The notes under the pieces are model-generated. The model saw only the letters and a program-made list of their open reading frames with translations. It ran no database searches and was not told the DNA's origin. The translations under genes and the position numbers were made by a program. Below, one piece after another: positions 1-8,196 of a stretch of 56,032 bases of DNA. The number at the start of each line of letters is the position of its first letter. Within the stretch, counting starts at the first letter, position 1. Origin of the DNA: a virus; IMG/VR virus record IMGVR_UViG_3300022696_000137, positions 1-56,032 of that record; one strand, written 5' to 3'.

Positions 1-210
1 CTGCTACTGCCTCAAACAATCTGGCAGTATTAAGATCAAAATAACCATGAATTGGGTTATGCATAATTGCAAGTAAAGGATGTTCATACGAATGGAGGAA
101 ACCAGGACCACATAATTCTCCATCACCTGAGGTCTTGAACGTCTTATTTAGTTCCCATTGAAACCCATCGTAAGTCTTCATCTCACTGTTTGTTAACTTA
201 TAAACTTTCA
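1..210 (-). CDS. Hypothetical phage protein, N-terminal part (runs off the left edge)
   Basis: An open frame starts at the ATG at 210 and stays open through all 70 codons to the window edge. A good Shine-Dalgarno (GAGGT) lies 5-6 nt upstream. The protein begins MKVYKLTNSEMKTYDG and contains GELCGPGFLHSYEHPLLA. Such a short motif with Gly-Leu-Cys, then a Phe/His block, resembles small phage proteins of unknown function (DUF7666-type), but this is from memory and weak. It is the last gene visible in the leftward early/middle run, downstream of the gene at 248-949. No function is assigned. Confidence 0.6.
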
Positions 211-247
211 TCTTAACCTCACTTTAAAATAAATTTTTAAGTATATT

Positions 248-949
248 TTATCTAAATAAATTTTGAGGATTAATAATTTTAGGAGAAACACCACCCTGAC
301 AACATCCAGGAATTGGTATTAAATTATCACCCTTTACATCTATATTAAAATTATTTGTTAAATACTTATACCAACTTTTTTTATACTGTTCTTCAATTTC
401 TGCTAATTTTATTAAAAGATGAAATCCGCCCCTGGTTTTTAAAATGGTTAAACAATTTCTATTAATTCCTTTGCATATATCCCTAAAAATAGATTCGGGA
501 TAAATATCGTCGAAATCTAAATCAAAATATATTTTTCTTGACCAAGACTTCTGAACAAAACTCATGGCTTCTTGATAAGGATTATATCCGGTATAAGGTT
601 TTGTTATAAGATTAGCTAATTGAATTAATGTTTGTTTGGCTCCCTTTTCAAAACTTCTTGGATTTGGGTTTATATATAATGCTAAAGATTCCTGAGGAAT
701 TTCAATACCACCTTTTTGAACATAAGAACCTAAAGGGCATTCCAGTTGACGTATTTTATTAAATAAAGAATCTTTATCAGCAGTAAACCGTTTCATCTGA
801 CATTTATCTGATTTAATATACTTAATATTTTTACAATATTTTTTTCTGGCAAAAAGACAACAATAAAACTTTTCACCAAACTCAAGACTCGGAAGCCAAG
901 ATATAAATTTTTTAAGTTCATTTTCATCAAATATAATTTTATAATTCAT
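248..949 (-). CDS. Hypothetical protein with possible archaeo-eukaryotic primase-like (AEP) motifs
   Basis: The protein has 233 residues and a strong GGAGGATAG leader before the ATG. Around residue 140 it has KIYFDLDFDD, an hhDhD-type acidic motif. About 30 residues later comes a Gly-rich segment with a His, TRGGFHLLIKL. This pair and its spacing resemble motifs I and II of primase-polymerase (AEP) folds (acidic pair, then s-x-H). A third acidic motif is plausible near NIDVKGD. The protein is much smaller than a full PrimPol, and the phage already has a gp61-type primase at 28-29 kb. It follows the RNA ligase gene at 965, apparently in one transcript. The fold is an inference from motifs only. 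Confidence 0.45.
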   Translation of the reverse strand: MNYKIIFDENELKKFISWLPSLEFGEKFYCCLFARKKYCKNIKYIKSDKCQMKRFTADKDSLFNKIRQLECPLGSYVQKGGIEIPQESLALYINPNPRSFEKGAKQTLIQLANLITKPYTGYNPYQEAMSFVQKSWSRKIYFDLDFDDIYPESIFRDICKGINRNCLTILKTRGGFHLLIKLAEIEEQYKKSWYKYLTNNFNIDVKGDNLIPIPGCCQGGVSPKIINPQNLFR

Positions 950-964
950 CTATCCTCCAAACTA

Positions 965-2041
965 TTAATGAAAGTTTGTGTTTTTTCCAGTTAAAAATTG
1001 ATCAAAAACATATTTAAGAATAGCACGTTTAAAACAAGACCCATAACTCCTTAATTCTTCTTTAACCAATTTTACTACCACACCTTCAATAAGATTATGA
1101 TTTGATAAAGTAGATGGACCAACCCCAAAAGTGTTTATAATGTTAGACATACACAAAGGACCTGAATATAAAACGGGAACCGTACTTATATTATGAGAAT
1201 TACAAGAACTTAAAATCTTATCCCAATCTAAATATTTACCATCAACTTTAATATCAAAACATCTATATCCAAGTTTTCCTTGAGGGATATCATAAGTATA
1301 TCCGGATTGAACCCCCGGACCAAAAATTTCACCATACATGATTACTTGTTTAGCTTTAAACTCTTTAGATAAACTTGTAAGTAATTCTTTCATATTGTCG
1401 TTAAAAACGTACCAATAACGATTTGTTTCACTTTGTTTCAATCGAATAGTGTGTGAACCAACCATATATTCACCTTCAATTAAGCTATGTCTTGAGTTTG
1501 TACCATGAATCTTTTCTGTTACAACTACTTCATCACCATCTATAATCACATTTGGAAAATTTCTCATATTTTCAATATCAGTATATTTGTCAAAAAGATC
1601 ATGATCTTTTTCGGCGTCTTGGGAATTAAGTTTCAACGGTGGTTCATATTTCTTACAACCGAGAATGTCAACAACATTATTACCAACATACAAGTCGAAA
1701 TTATTAGTTTCATGTTTCTCTGCGAGATAATACTCAACAACCTTTAGAGGAACGAACACACCATAAGATGGTTCACCCCTCAAATTTACTGCACGAACAC
1801 GACCAAAATCTGGATCTGATTTTTTAAACGAAAGATATTTGTCAAAGTCAAGTGCTTCTGCAACACTTTTTGGAACCATAGTATCAATAGTAAAGTATAC
1901 ACCTTCTGTCCCAACTTCATATCCATTTTTTGCAACACACAACTGCCAACCTTTGATAATTGCAATATCCATCCGATCCGCGTTTGGGTGTGGTTTTATT
2001 TTTTCAATTTTTACCACTTCAGTAATTAAACTTGATGCCAT
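965..2041 (-). CDS. RNA ligase of the DRB0094/Rnl5-like type
   Basis: The 358-residue protein belongs to the covalent nucleotidyltransferase superfamily. The adenylation motif is EKIHG, with the lysine at about residue 177, preceded by VVVT. Later motifs include MYGEIFGPGVQ (motif III/IIIa region) and EGVVVKLVKEE (motifs IV and V). The N-terminal about 130 residues read as an OB-like domain (ITEVVKIEKIKPHPNADR), as in DRB0094-type ligases. Such enzymes seal nicked or broken RNA using ATP. It overlaps the RnlA-like ligase upstream by 16 nt, so the two are probably translated together. The start was chosen because AAAGGAAATG lies before the ATG. The family is certain to ligase level; the exact subfamily is less sure. 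Confidence 0.85.
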   Translation of the reverse strand: MASSLITEVVKIEKIKPHPNADRMDIAIIKGWQLCVAKNGYEVGTEGVYFTIDTMVPKSVAEALDFDKYLSFKKSDPDFGRVRAVNLRGEPSYGVFVPLKVVEYYLAEKHETNNFDLYVGNNVVDILGCKKYEPPLKLNSQDAEKDHDLFDKYTDIENMRNFPNVIIDGDEVVVTEKIHGTNSRHSLIEGEYMVGSHTIRLKQSETNRYWYVFNDNMKELLTSLSKEFKAKQVIMYGEIFGPGVQSGYTYDIPQGKLGYRCFDIKVDGKYLDWDKILSSCNSHNISTVPVLYSGPLCMSNIINTFGVGPSTLSNHNLIEGVVVKLVKEELRSYGSCFKRAILKYVFDQFLTGKNTNFH

Positions 2042-3108
2042 AAAACATTTCCTTTGGGTTTAATAATTTTCCAAATTGTTGAGCTATAATCTATATTTTT
2101 TTCTAAAGCGAAAATAAGCCCAGAAAATTTATTTTCTTTAGCTTTCAAAGCGAAATCTTTTTGGGAATAATTTACATTTAAAGTATTAACAATTTCAGAA
2201 TGAACCTTTTTAATATAAGACTCTATAATTTCATAGTTAAAAATTAATTTATCAATCTGTTCTTTTGTCCAAGAATGAAATTCATCAGGAATTATTTCTA
2301 CAATTTTATTTGGATATTTTCCCATTGAGAGTTGTTCCCAAATACGTCTTGCAGAAAGACCACAAAGAGCTCGATGAAGTTCTTTATACTTTTCGTATTT
2401 TATCTTTACACGAAAACCAGATTTAAATTTAACAACAAACCCTTCTTTATTAGTACCATCAAATTTATTAAGAGCGTTTTTCCAATCTTTAATCTTATAT
2501 TTTGAAACTATTTCAATACCAGGCGGAGTAATATCATATAAATTTTTATACTCAATTTCTTCTCCAGTAGACGTTTTTATAGCCCCTAACAACACTAATT
2601 TCTCTTCAGGATAATCCACAACAACTTTAGACTCAGAACAAAGTATTTCAAACAGATAAGTGTATTTTGGGTTAAAAGAATTGAAAACACAATTATATTT
2701 TTTTATTAAGAGTTCATTGGCTTTTACGGCTTGTTCAGATTCAAAAGATCCTCTTGTAGCAATATGATGTGACCATTTATTAAATTTTGAGGAATATTTA
2801 TGAAACAAAATTCCAAGCGAACCATCCATTTTTTCAAATAATTCAAAAGGTTCATTTGGAATTTTCCATCCCATTTTTTCTAATTGATCATTATTAAAAA
2901 ATTTTGGAAAGGGTTTGGCAATTATCTTATTGTTGACATCAACAATAAGACCCCGGCATGCCATTGTATACTTATTCCAAACCCAATCAAATTGAGTTTT
3001 GACCGTGTAATTTAGAACCCAAAAATCAAAAAATGGGTGTTTTCTTTTTGAAATATACCCAACTTCAATTAATTTATCAATTTCAATCCAATCTTGTTGA
3101 TTGAACAT
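2026..3108 (-). CDS. rnlA: T4 Rnl1 (RnlA)-like RNA ligase
   Basis: The product is about 360 residues, close to T4 Rnl1. The ligase signature EKMDGSLG places the adenylated lysine near residue 93. IATRGSF follows as motif Ia, FEILC as motif III, KEGFVVKF as motif IV, and RVKIKYEKY as motif V. In T4, Rnl1 repairs host tRNA cut by the anticodon nuclease defence. The frame is open up to a TTG at 3117, but the ATG at 3108 is the more likely start. It overlaps the stop region of a small basic gene upstream and the second RNA ligase downstream, making a compact RNA-repair cassette. No polynucleotide kinase (Pnkp) was seen in this window. Confidence 0.85.
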   Translation of the reverse strand: MFNQQDWIEIDKLIEVGYISKRKHPFFDFWVLNYTVKTQFDWVWNKYTMACRGLIVDVNNKIIAKPFPKFFNNDQLEKMGWKIPNEPFELFEKMDGSLGILFHKYSSKFNKWSHHIATRGSFESEQAVKANELLIKKYNCVFNSFNPKYTYLFEILCSESKVVVDYPEEKLVLLGAIKTSTGEEIEYKNLYDITPPGIEIVSKYKIKDWKNALNKFDGTNKEGFVVKFKSGFRVKIKYEKYKELHRALCGLSARRIWEQLSMGKYPNKIVEIIPDEFHSWTKEQIDKLIFNYEIIESYIKKVHSEIVNTLNVNYSQKDFALKAKENKFSGLIFALEKNIDYSSTIWKIIKPKGNVLWHQV

Positions 3109-3110
3109 TA

Positions 3111-3251
3111 CTACCAACTTTCTAAATCATTATAATTAAAAGGTTTTTTATTTCTTTTATATGGTTCTGCTTTTTTAAATTTTTTCTTTTTCTTTTTTGT
3201 TTGTTTTCTTTCTTCCCAACGAAGACGTCTTTCGAGCTTATCCAATTCCAT
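3111..3251 (-). CDS. Small highly basic protein (46 aa)
   Basis: A 46-codon frame runs from the ATG at 3251 to the TAG at 3111-3113. It begins MELDKLERRLRWEERK, continues with a run of lysines, and ends NYNDLESW. It fills the only gap between the FmdB-type gene and the RnlA-like ligase and overlaps the ligase leader. Another small basic peptide of similar style is encoded at 6175-6348. No function can be given; it could bind nucleic acid. Confidence 0.5.
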   Translation of the reverse strand: MELDKLERRLRWEERKQTKKKKKKFKKAEPYKRNKKPFNYNDLESW

Positions 3252-3262
3252 CAATTTCCCCT

Positions 3263-3526
3263 TTAATATGGATCCTTTTCTCCAGTAAGAACTTTGGCTT
3301 GATCAGCAACACTCAAATTTCTTTTCCATGCCTTTTTACCATATTGATAATCATATCCACCAGGAATATCTACTGATTGTCCTGTTGCACTAAATTGTTT
3401 TTTCATTTCTCCCTTACCACATTTTGGACACACCTCCGGTGGTTTCATATCTTTAGGAACCGATTTATTAGTACAATATTCCTCAGTGAAACCACATATC
3501 ATACACTTATAATCAAATGTTGGCAT
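3263..3526 (-). CDS. FmdB-family zinc-ribbon protein
   Basis: The 87-residue protein starts MPTFDYKCMICGFTEE and has two CxxC knuckles, CMIC near residue 8 and CPKC near residue 33. It matches the FmdB/CxxC_CxxC_SSSS putative regulatory zinc-ribbon family, where the N-terminal 'MP.Y.Y.C..CG' pattern is diagnostic. The remainder (QSVDIPGGYDYQYGKKAW) is low complexity. It is the first gene after a strong early promoter (3544-3572) with an AGGAGAAAAT leader. The family has no well-defined biochemical role. Confidence 0.75.
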   Translation of the reverse strand: MPTFDYKCMICGFTEEYCTNKSVPKDMKPPEVCPKCGKGEMKKQFSATGQSVDIPGGYDYQYGKKAWKRNLSVADQAKVLTGEKDPY

Positions 3527-3543
3527 TATTTTCTCCTTTGTGT

Positions 3544-3572
3544 AATATAAAATTATGTCACTGTCTTGTCAA
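3544..3572 (-). promoter_or_regulatory. Sigma70-type early promoter for the 3.5 kb operon
   Basis: On the minus strand, TTGACA (3567-3572), a 17-nt spacer and TATATT (3544-3549) precede the FmdB-type gene by about 20 nt. The -35 box lies inside the last codons of the dNMP kinase gene. Confidence 0.75.
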
Positions 3573-4289
3573 GAGTTTATTTAAATTTTGAATCTGATTA
3601 TTACTAAATTTTGAGAATAATCCTATATTTTTATTTTTAATATTCATTAAATCATAAACTATTGTTTTGGCACTTTCCTTCAAATTTTTCAAAGACATCC
3701 TTTTATTGTCAACGATATAAGTCCAATCTGTCCAATTATCAAGAGATGTTTCTGATGGATGATTTTTTGATTCTTTATCTTTATTTACATCTCTGGTTAA
3801 TCTAATAGTTATTGTTTTTAGGTCTGAATCACAAATTCCTTTAATTTCATTTGGGAAACGACAATCAGTAATAAGAATAACATCGGCATCAGATTTCTCA
3901 ACCTTTTTACGAAGAGCTTTAACCCAATAATCATTATCTACACGATTCCTGAAAACTTCTGTTCCATAAAGTTGAAACATCTTTCTTACTATTGGTGTTT
4001 TGTCTTCGAACATTTTATTTTCTTCAGGAATACGAAAAGTTTCAATAAAATGTTTCATTTCTTTTGTATTATGATTATCCAAAACATAGTCTTTTAATTC
4101 TGATACAGTCTCTCTAATTAAATTGAATAATGAACGAAAGTCATTAATGCAATCTTGCTTTAATTTATTAGCAAAAAAATCTTCTATAACATCTAAATTA
4201 TGTTTTTTAAATTCTTCCTTTAAATATTTTGCAATTTGATTTTTACCTGACCTTAATTTGCCTGAAATTAAAACCACTAATTTTTCCAT
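3558..4289 (-). CDS. 1: Deoxynucleoside monophosphate kinase (T4 gp1-like)
   Basis: The 243-residue P-loop kinase has SGKLRSGK at residues 9-16. Later it has QLYGTEVFRNRVDNDYW, and LITDCRFPNE (DxRFxNE) typical of phage dNMP kinases. Such enzymes phosphorylate dNMPs, including modified ones, to dNDPs for phage DNA synthesis. In a phage with a deazaguanine pathway this is of interest, but there is no direct evidence that it handles modified bases. The last codons (LLTRQ) are encoded by the promoter of the next gene. Confidence 0.85.
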   Translation of the reverse strand: MEKLVVLISGKLRSGKNQIAKYLKEEFKKHNLDVIEDFFANKLKQDCINDFRSLFNLIRETVSELKDYVLDNHNTKEMKHFIETFRIPEENKMFEDKTPIVRKMFQLYGTEVFRNRVDNDYWVKALRKKVEKSDADVILITDCRFPNEIKGICDSDLKTITIRLTRDVNKDKESKNHPSETSLDNWTDWTYIVDNKRMSLKNLKESAKTIVYDLMNIKNKNIGLFSKFSNNQIQNLNKLLTRQ

Positions 4290-4303
4290 TTTTAAACCTT
4301 TCT

Positions 4304-4492
4304 TTAATCAATTAAAAGATATTTAGTTTTATCAATATATTGTGAACCAGTACTTTCACGTATAAGCACATCAGTGCCGCCATCAATTGTTACATTACCA
4401 CATCGACAAGTAACTTTAAGACCATTGACCTCTGATACAATTATATCATTACATTTAGTACATTGAACAGAGTTTTTAATTATTTTTTTCAT
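4304..4492 (-). CDS. Small zinc-ribbon protein (DUF7695-like)
   Basis: The 62-residue protein has CTKC near residue 11, then TCRCGNVTIDGGTD, giving a four-Cys zinc ribbon. The 'C..C...i.S......v.C.CG...vDGG.d' pattern is common in small phage and bacterial proteins of unknown function (DUF7695). It overlaps the upstream gene stop by 4 nt (ATGA), so it is translationally coupled. Confidence 0.65.
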   Translation of the reverse strand: MKKIIKNSVQCTKCNDIIVSEVNGLKVTCRCGNVTIDGGTDVLIRESTGSQYIDKTKYLLID

Positions 4493-4716
4493 TTACTTAC
4501 CCCTTTAATTTGAGCTAAAATTTCTTCATAATCTTTTCTATTTTTACCAAACACTTCATAGTGAGCTGATGATTTTTTTCTAAATAAAACAGGAAGGTCG
4601 TCGGGTATTTTCATTTCAAAAACTTTACAATTTACCACACAAGATTTAGGAAAATTATTCTCTAAAGTTTTAGGAGAACACCAAACATCACCAATTTTTT
4701 TAATTGTGTTTTTCAT
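4489..4716 (-). CDS. Hypothetical protein (about 75 aa)
   Basis: The frame is open further upstream (to 4806), but that extension is antiparallel-shadow-like and overlaps the neighbouring gene. The likely start is the ATG at 4716 (MKNTIKKIGDVWC), overlapping the end of the 4700-5275 gene by 17 nt. The protein has two Cys in KSCVVNCKVFEM and a C-terminal helix KDYEEILAQIKG. It is not recognised. An alternative start is the adjacent ATG at 4719. Confidence 0.5.
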   Translation of the reverse strand: MKNTIKKIGDVWCSPKTLENNFPKSCVVNCKVFEMKIPDDLPVLFRKKSSAHYEVFGKNRKDYEEILAQIKGVSK

Positions 4717-5275
4717 CATATTTGTATTCTGAATCATCAAGATTTGTATATTGAATAAGAACTCTACCACATATACCACAACTAAAATTTTCTTTTGGAA
4801 TTTCATCTACAGTTTTAAAAGCATAATATCCACCACAATTTGTACAATCAATGGATAAAAATGTTGGATCCAAAATATTTTCATTATTTTCAGGATTTGT
4901 GTTCCTACTATCCTCAAAATCTTGTTTGTCTTTTATTTTAGAATTAATAATATTTTTTAATTCAGAATCACTCAAGTCGCCTGCTCTGGTTCCGTCTGGA
5001 AGAACATCATTAAATTTTGAAGAATCTAAATTTAAATCAAACCCATTTATAGAAATGGGAATTTTAAGTGATTTAAAAATCATATCGGAAATCATTTGAG
5101 TATACGCAACACCATCAAGATAACCAACAAGAGTATCTTTATTTTTAACAACTATAGGTACATAATATGGATTTCCGTTTTCGTCAAGTGGTGCCGGATA
5201 AATCAATTTATCCTCTTCCGCAGTCGAATTTTTGTTTAATTTCTTTGATCTGTTCTGTCTCGAGTATTTCGGCAT
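4700..5275 (-). CDS. Hypothetical protein with C-terminal zinc ribbon
   Basis: The 191-residue protein has a basic N terminus (MPKYSRQNRSKKLNKN), an acidic centre and, near residue 145, CTNCGGYYAFKTVDE followed by FSCGICGRVL, a four-Cys zinc ribbon. It overlaps the gp62 gene by 68 nt in another frame, which is long but both frames read as real protein. It sits in the operon with clamp-loader subunit gp62. A zinc ribbon beside replication and transcription factors suggests a nucleic-acid or polymerase partner; this is a guess. Confidence 0.55.
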   Translation of the reverse strand: MPKYSRQNRSKKLNKNSTAEEDKLIYPAPLDENGNPYYVPIVVKNKDTLVGYLDGVAYTQMISDMIFKSLKIPISINGFDLNLDSSKFNDVLPDGTRAGDLSDSELKNIINSKIKDKQDFEDSRNTNPENNENILDPTFLSIDCTNCGGYYAFKTVDEIPKENFSCGICGRVLIQYTNLDDSEYKYDEKHN

Positions 5276-5636
5276 AAATATCCGCCACCCTCATGCTACA
5301 TTCAAAATATTCTGATATTCTTTCTTTAGAAACTTTATCAACATCTTTAGATTTTTTTATATACTTAAAAAATTGTTTTCTTTTTGGTAATGTTGTTAAA
5401 TAATAGCGGTGATGTACATCTTTAGGTAAATCTGAAATTTGATTAACTTCATTCACCAAAGGTAAATACATTTCACACATTGAAACAAACCTATTTATCA
5501 TAAATGGTTCATAAGATCCCGTTTCTCCTGGATCTGACATATCAAGAGATATTTTTCGTTCTGTAAGATCTTTTAAATGTTCAAAAATAGGTTTCTTCTT
5601 GATTTTAAACTCGTCTTCAACTTTCTTCTTAGCCAT
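5208..5636 (-). CDS. 62: Clamp loader subunit A (T4 gp62-like)
   Basis: The 142-residue protein carries the gp62 signature: YEPFMINRFVSMCEM (T4 'YNPFLVNRGLS'), then DVHHRYYLTTLPKRKQFFKYI (T4 'LQYDFYLNSIRKRKRFSKW'), and a C-terminal helix typical of the family. gp62 is the single small subunit that joins four gp44 ATPases to open the gp45 clamp and load it on primed DNA. Here it lies about 3 kb downstream of gp44, whereas in T4 the two genes are adjacent. A strong early promoter (5654-5682) lies just upstream. Confidence 0.85.
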   Translation of the reverse strand: MAKKKVEDEFKIKKKPIFEHLKDLTERKISLDMSDPGETGSYEPFMINRFVSMCEMYLPLVNEVNQISDLPKDVHHRYYLTTLPKRKQFFKYIKKSKDVDKVSKERISEYFECSMRVADIYAEILETEQIKEIKQKFDCGRG

Positions 5637-5653
5637 ATTATTCCTTTTAATTT

Positions 5654-5682
5654 AAAATATAATTTGTTAATATAATTGTCAA
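5654..5682 (-). promoter_or_regulatory. Early promoter upstream of gp62
   Basis: On the minus strand, TTGACA (5677-5682), ATTATATTAACAAATTA spacer (17 nt) and TATTTT (5654-5659) lie upstream of gp62. The -35 box contains the TGA stop of the M15 peptidase gene. Confidence 0.7.
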
Positions 5683-6173
5683 ATAAGTATACTTGTTTTT
5701 CCATTAGGAACAATAATCTTAATTTGTGTAACTAAAGTATAATTAGCAAGATCAATATGAACCCAATTCATACCCTTAAAATCTTCAAGCCTATTAATAT
5801 ATTTAAAACAAGATTCAGATCGACCCTTCTCTTTAATAATTTTTCTAACTTCTTGATCATCCATACCCAATATATTAAAATCTATGGCTCGACCAAATCT
5901 ATGTTGAGAAAATTTTGCACCAAAATTACAATTAAATGGTCTAAAACCACGATATTGGAGGTTTCCCCCCATGTCCCAATTATTTATCAACATTGGTCTA
6001 CCAAAATAATGTCTAATGGCATCTGCTGTCCAAAGAAGTCTGGAATCAAAACACCAATATAATGCATTCCAACCAATGTTAGAAAATGTTTTTTTATCAA
6101 CAAGCTCTTTAATATTAAAATAATAAGGCCTATGAAATTTAGTTAACCCTTGACAACAAAAATCTAAAGACAC
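5679..6173 (-). CDS. M15-family peptidase (D-Ala-D-Ala carboxypeptidase/endolysin type)
   Basis: The 164-residue protein has the zinc-peptidase pattern SQHRFGRAIDF (His and Asp ligands, near residues 90-100) and a second His in NWVHIDL near residue 137. This matches the peptidase M15_3 family, which cleaves peptide cross-links in cell-wall murein. No signal peptide is visible, as in many phage endolysins, so a holin or a virion position would be needed for access. It sits in an early-strand run rather than beside late lysis genes, so a role other than lysis remains open. Confidence 0.75.
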   Translation of the reverse strand: MSLDFCCQGLTKFHRPYYFNIKELVDKKTFSNIGWNALYWCFDSRLLWTADAIRHYFGRPMLINNWDMGGNLQYRGFRPFNCNFGAKFSQHRFGRAIDFNILGMDDQEVRKIIKEKGRSESCFKYINRLEDFKGMNWVHIDLANYTLVTQIKIIVPNGKTSILI

Positions 6174-6174
6174 A

Positions 6175-6348
6175 TTAAAACCCTTTTAAAATTAAATTAA
6201 AAAATGGGTTAATAGGATTTGGTATACTTCTTATTAAAACATCTTTCCTTTTTCTACGCTCAACATCAGCTTTCAATTCTTTGGATTTTCTTAATTTTTC
6301 TCTTCTTTTTCTTTTTTCATACGAAAAGTCACTTCTAAGTTTCTTCAT
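6175..6348 (-). CDS. Small basic protein (57 aa)
   Basis: The ATG at 6348 overlaps the TGA of the glycosyltransferase gene (ATGA), and the frame runs 57 codons to the TAA at 6175. It begins MKKLRSDFSYEKRKRREK and ends PFFNLILKGF, with a very basic first half. It closes the gap between the glycosyltransferase and the M15 peptidase. It is unrecognised and resembles the 46-residue basic peptide at 3111-3251 in style only. Confidence 0.5.
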   Translation of the reverse strand: MKKLRSDFSYEKRKRREKLRKSKELKADVERRKRKDVLIRSIPNPINPFFNLILKGF

Positions 6349-7079
6349 ATTTCTACCTCTACACCGGAATCTTCTGCGGTAACTGAAAATTGATCTACAG
6401 TAAGCGGAAATTTAAATCCTTTCTCTGTCCATTTTTGATTTAATAATTGAATATTTGCATTATTTTCTCTGCTTGATCTGTGTTGTAAAAGAACATCTGC
6501 TACAGCTAATTTATATCCGCGATCTAAAACTTGTAAACCAAAATCAACATTGTAAAGATCATGAGCGATAAATGATTCATCAAATCTAAGACCTTCTTTA
6601 AATAACAAACCCCTTACAGCAAAGAAAAATTTATGAACAACAACTACATCATCATAATATCCAATAACGTCTTTTTTCATGTGAATAGTTTGACCATTAT
6701 GATCTTGAATCCATTGACCTCTAATAGTGTTTGGGGGTTCCATAAACCAATTGGCGTTTGGGGGTAATGTTGTCCCCCCGGCAACACCAACCAACCCAAC
6801 TTCAGGTTTTGCATTAAACACCTTTCCAAGTTTTTGAGAAAAATTAGGATCTAAAATTTTAACGTCTTCATGGACAAAACAAATTATATCTTGATCATCC
6901 ATTTTAGCTCCAATATAAGCTTCAATCCCCTTATTATATTTTTGACAAATACCATTTGTTTTTTGATTTGGGTCATTGTGTACATCAACACAGGGAACAT
7001 TTCTTAATTTATTTAAAGAAAAACCAACATAATTATTATAATTTGCTTCATCATGTCTTGCAACAACAAACTTAACCAT
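6345..7079 (-). CDS. GT2-like glycosyltransferase
   Basis: The 244-residue protein starts VKFVVARHDEANYNNYV and continues with KYNKGIEAYIGAKMDDQDIICFVHEDV. The acidic HEDV functions as the DxD-like metal site of GT-A enzymes. ANWFMEPPN and the FDESFIAHDLYNVDFGLQ segment resemble the 'Glyco_tranf_2_5' group common in large phages. The sugar donor and acceptor are unknown; possible acceptors are modified DNA bases, host surface glycans or virion proteins. It is followed, with a 4-nt overlap, by a small basic gene and preceded by thyX. Confidence 0.75.
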   Translation of the reverse strand: MVKFVVARHDEANYNNYVGFSLNKLRNVPCVDVHNDPNQKTNGICQKYNKGIEAYIGAKMDDQDIICFVHEDVKILDPNFSQKLGKVFNAKPEVGLVGVAGGTTLPPNANWFMEPPNTIRGQWIQDHNGQTIHMKKDVIGYYDDVVVVHKFFFAVRGLLFKEGLRFDESFIAHDLYNVDFGLQVLDRGYKLAVADVLLQHRSSRENNANIQLLNQKWTEKGFKFPLTVDQFSVTAEDSGVEVEI

Positions 7080-7106
7080 TTTACCCTCCGGTCCAATAGA
7101 TTTACT

Positions 7107-7901
7107 TTATCTCCAATGCTTATCATTAAGATGAGTTAAAATTTTCAATTGTATATCAGTTGAAAGACAATTCATAATTGATTCGACATCACCATTCTCT
7201 GTAATTTGTTCAGCAATATTTTTAGAAGGAATTATTCGTCTCGCATACTGTTTACTATCTTTAGTTACAAAAAACTTAAAATCATCAAACACTAATGGAA
7301 TATTTTCTTGACACCATTTAAGTAAATTTAGCATAACTGAACGAATTTCCCAATGCGCAAATTTATCACATCTCATGTGAAATATATGTCTCCACTCACG
7401 AACATTTGCACTAACGACAATCTGACTTCTTGTAGCGATTGGGAGAACTTGACGGGCATCTTCTGATTTCCATTCTTTATTTCTTAATCCTTTATACATT
7501 TCTTGATTTAATTGAAACCACTCTCTTAAAGTAATGGTGTTAAACGGAGCCATTTCAAGATTAATAATCTCATCTTCATTTTTATGTGGTGGAACTACAA
7601 CCTGTAAATTACTTTTAGAAACATATCTTGTAGACTCTTGAGCAAATGAAGAAAGTCTATGTCTAACCATTTCATGAGTGAATCCACGGCTAACATCATT
7701 AAATCTTACATTAAGATGACTAAATTCAAACATGGCAAAGTGTTCTCTTTTCATAAGATTCTTTACAAGTTTAATATCATTCTCTTCAGAGGCTTTATCT
7801 TGAGATTGATAACATGTCCGGGCCGCAATTGCTATATCATGCACAACATTTTCTGGTTTAGTTAAAACTTCAAATTTACCTCTATTTTTAAGAATTTTCA
7901 T
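7107..7901 (-). CDS. thyX: FAD-dependent thymidylate synthase
   Basis: The 264-residue protein has the ThyX motif RHRLSSFAQESTRY (RHRxxSxxxxSxR, residues 80-93). ThyX makes dTMP from dUMP using methylene-tetrahydrofolate and FADH2. Its N-terminal RTCYQSQDKAS block and C-terminal SANVREWRHIFHMRC block also fit the family. Together with dUTPase (12.4 kb), dNMP kinase and NrdD it supplies dTTP for this AT-rich genome. It overlaps the next upstream gene by 4 nt. Confidence 0.93.
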   Translation of the reverse strand: MKILKNRGKFEVLTKPENVVHDIAIAARTCYQSQDKASEENDIKLVKNLMKREHFAMFEFSHLNVRFNDVSRGFTHEMVRHRLSSFAQESTRYVSKSNLQVVVPPHKNEDEIINLEMAPFNTITLREWFQLNQEMYKGLRNKEWKSEDARQVLPIATRSQIVVSANVREWRHIFHMRCDKFAHWEIRSVMLNLLKWCQENIPLVFDDFKFFVTKDSKQYARRIIPSKNIAEQITENGDVESIMNCLSTDIQLKILTHLNDKHWR

Positions 7902-8188
7902 ATTAAAGTTCCAGGCCTTTCTTTTTGGGGTCCCTTTTCTGAAATAACTTTAAATACAATTTTCCCGCACTCATTAAGAGCATTAACCATTTCTTTATTT
8001 CTTTTTACGAGTTGAGGGGTATCATCCTGTTTTTTAGCCATTTGTTGTTTCTGGTAATCAATTTGTAAATTTATTTCACCAAGATCTTGAATACCCATTT
8101 GATAACAGCTCTGTTCAAGCGTTCCCTGTTTATATTGTGTAAAGAGCCAACTAAAATCTAAATTTTTACCACTATTATAATGATCCAT
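7898..8188 (-). CDS. Hypothetical protein (96 aa)
   Basis: The frame reads as a real small protein (MDHYNSGKNLDFSWLF, then a Gln/Lys-rich helix) in the gp44-thyX operon. It is coupled to thyX by an ATGA overlap and lies 8 nt after the 8197-8457 gene. No domain is recognised. The central part is predicted helical and hydrophilic, with no Cys cluster or membrane segment. Confidence 0.55.
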   Translation of the reverse strand: MDHYNSGKNLDFSWLFTQYKQGTLEQSCYQMGIQDLGEINLQIDYQKQQMAKKQDDTPQLVKRNKEMVNALNECGKIVFKVISEKGPQKERPGTLI

Positions 8189-8196
8189 AAATCCTC

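Noticed and set aside
1505-2063. Plus-strand open frames opposite the first RNA ligase
   Set aside because: They are antisense shadows of a well-supported minus-strand ligase and have no protein-like sequence.
4489-4806. Full 105-residue reading of the 4.5 kb gene
   Set aside because: The first 29 residues are hydrophobic shadow of the overlapping zinc-ribbon gene; the downstream ATG at 4716 is more credible.
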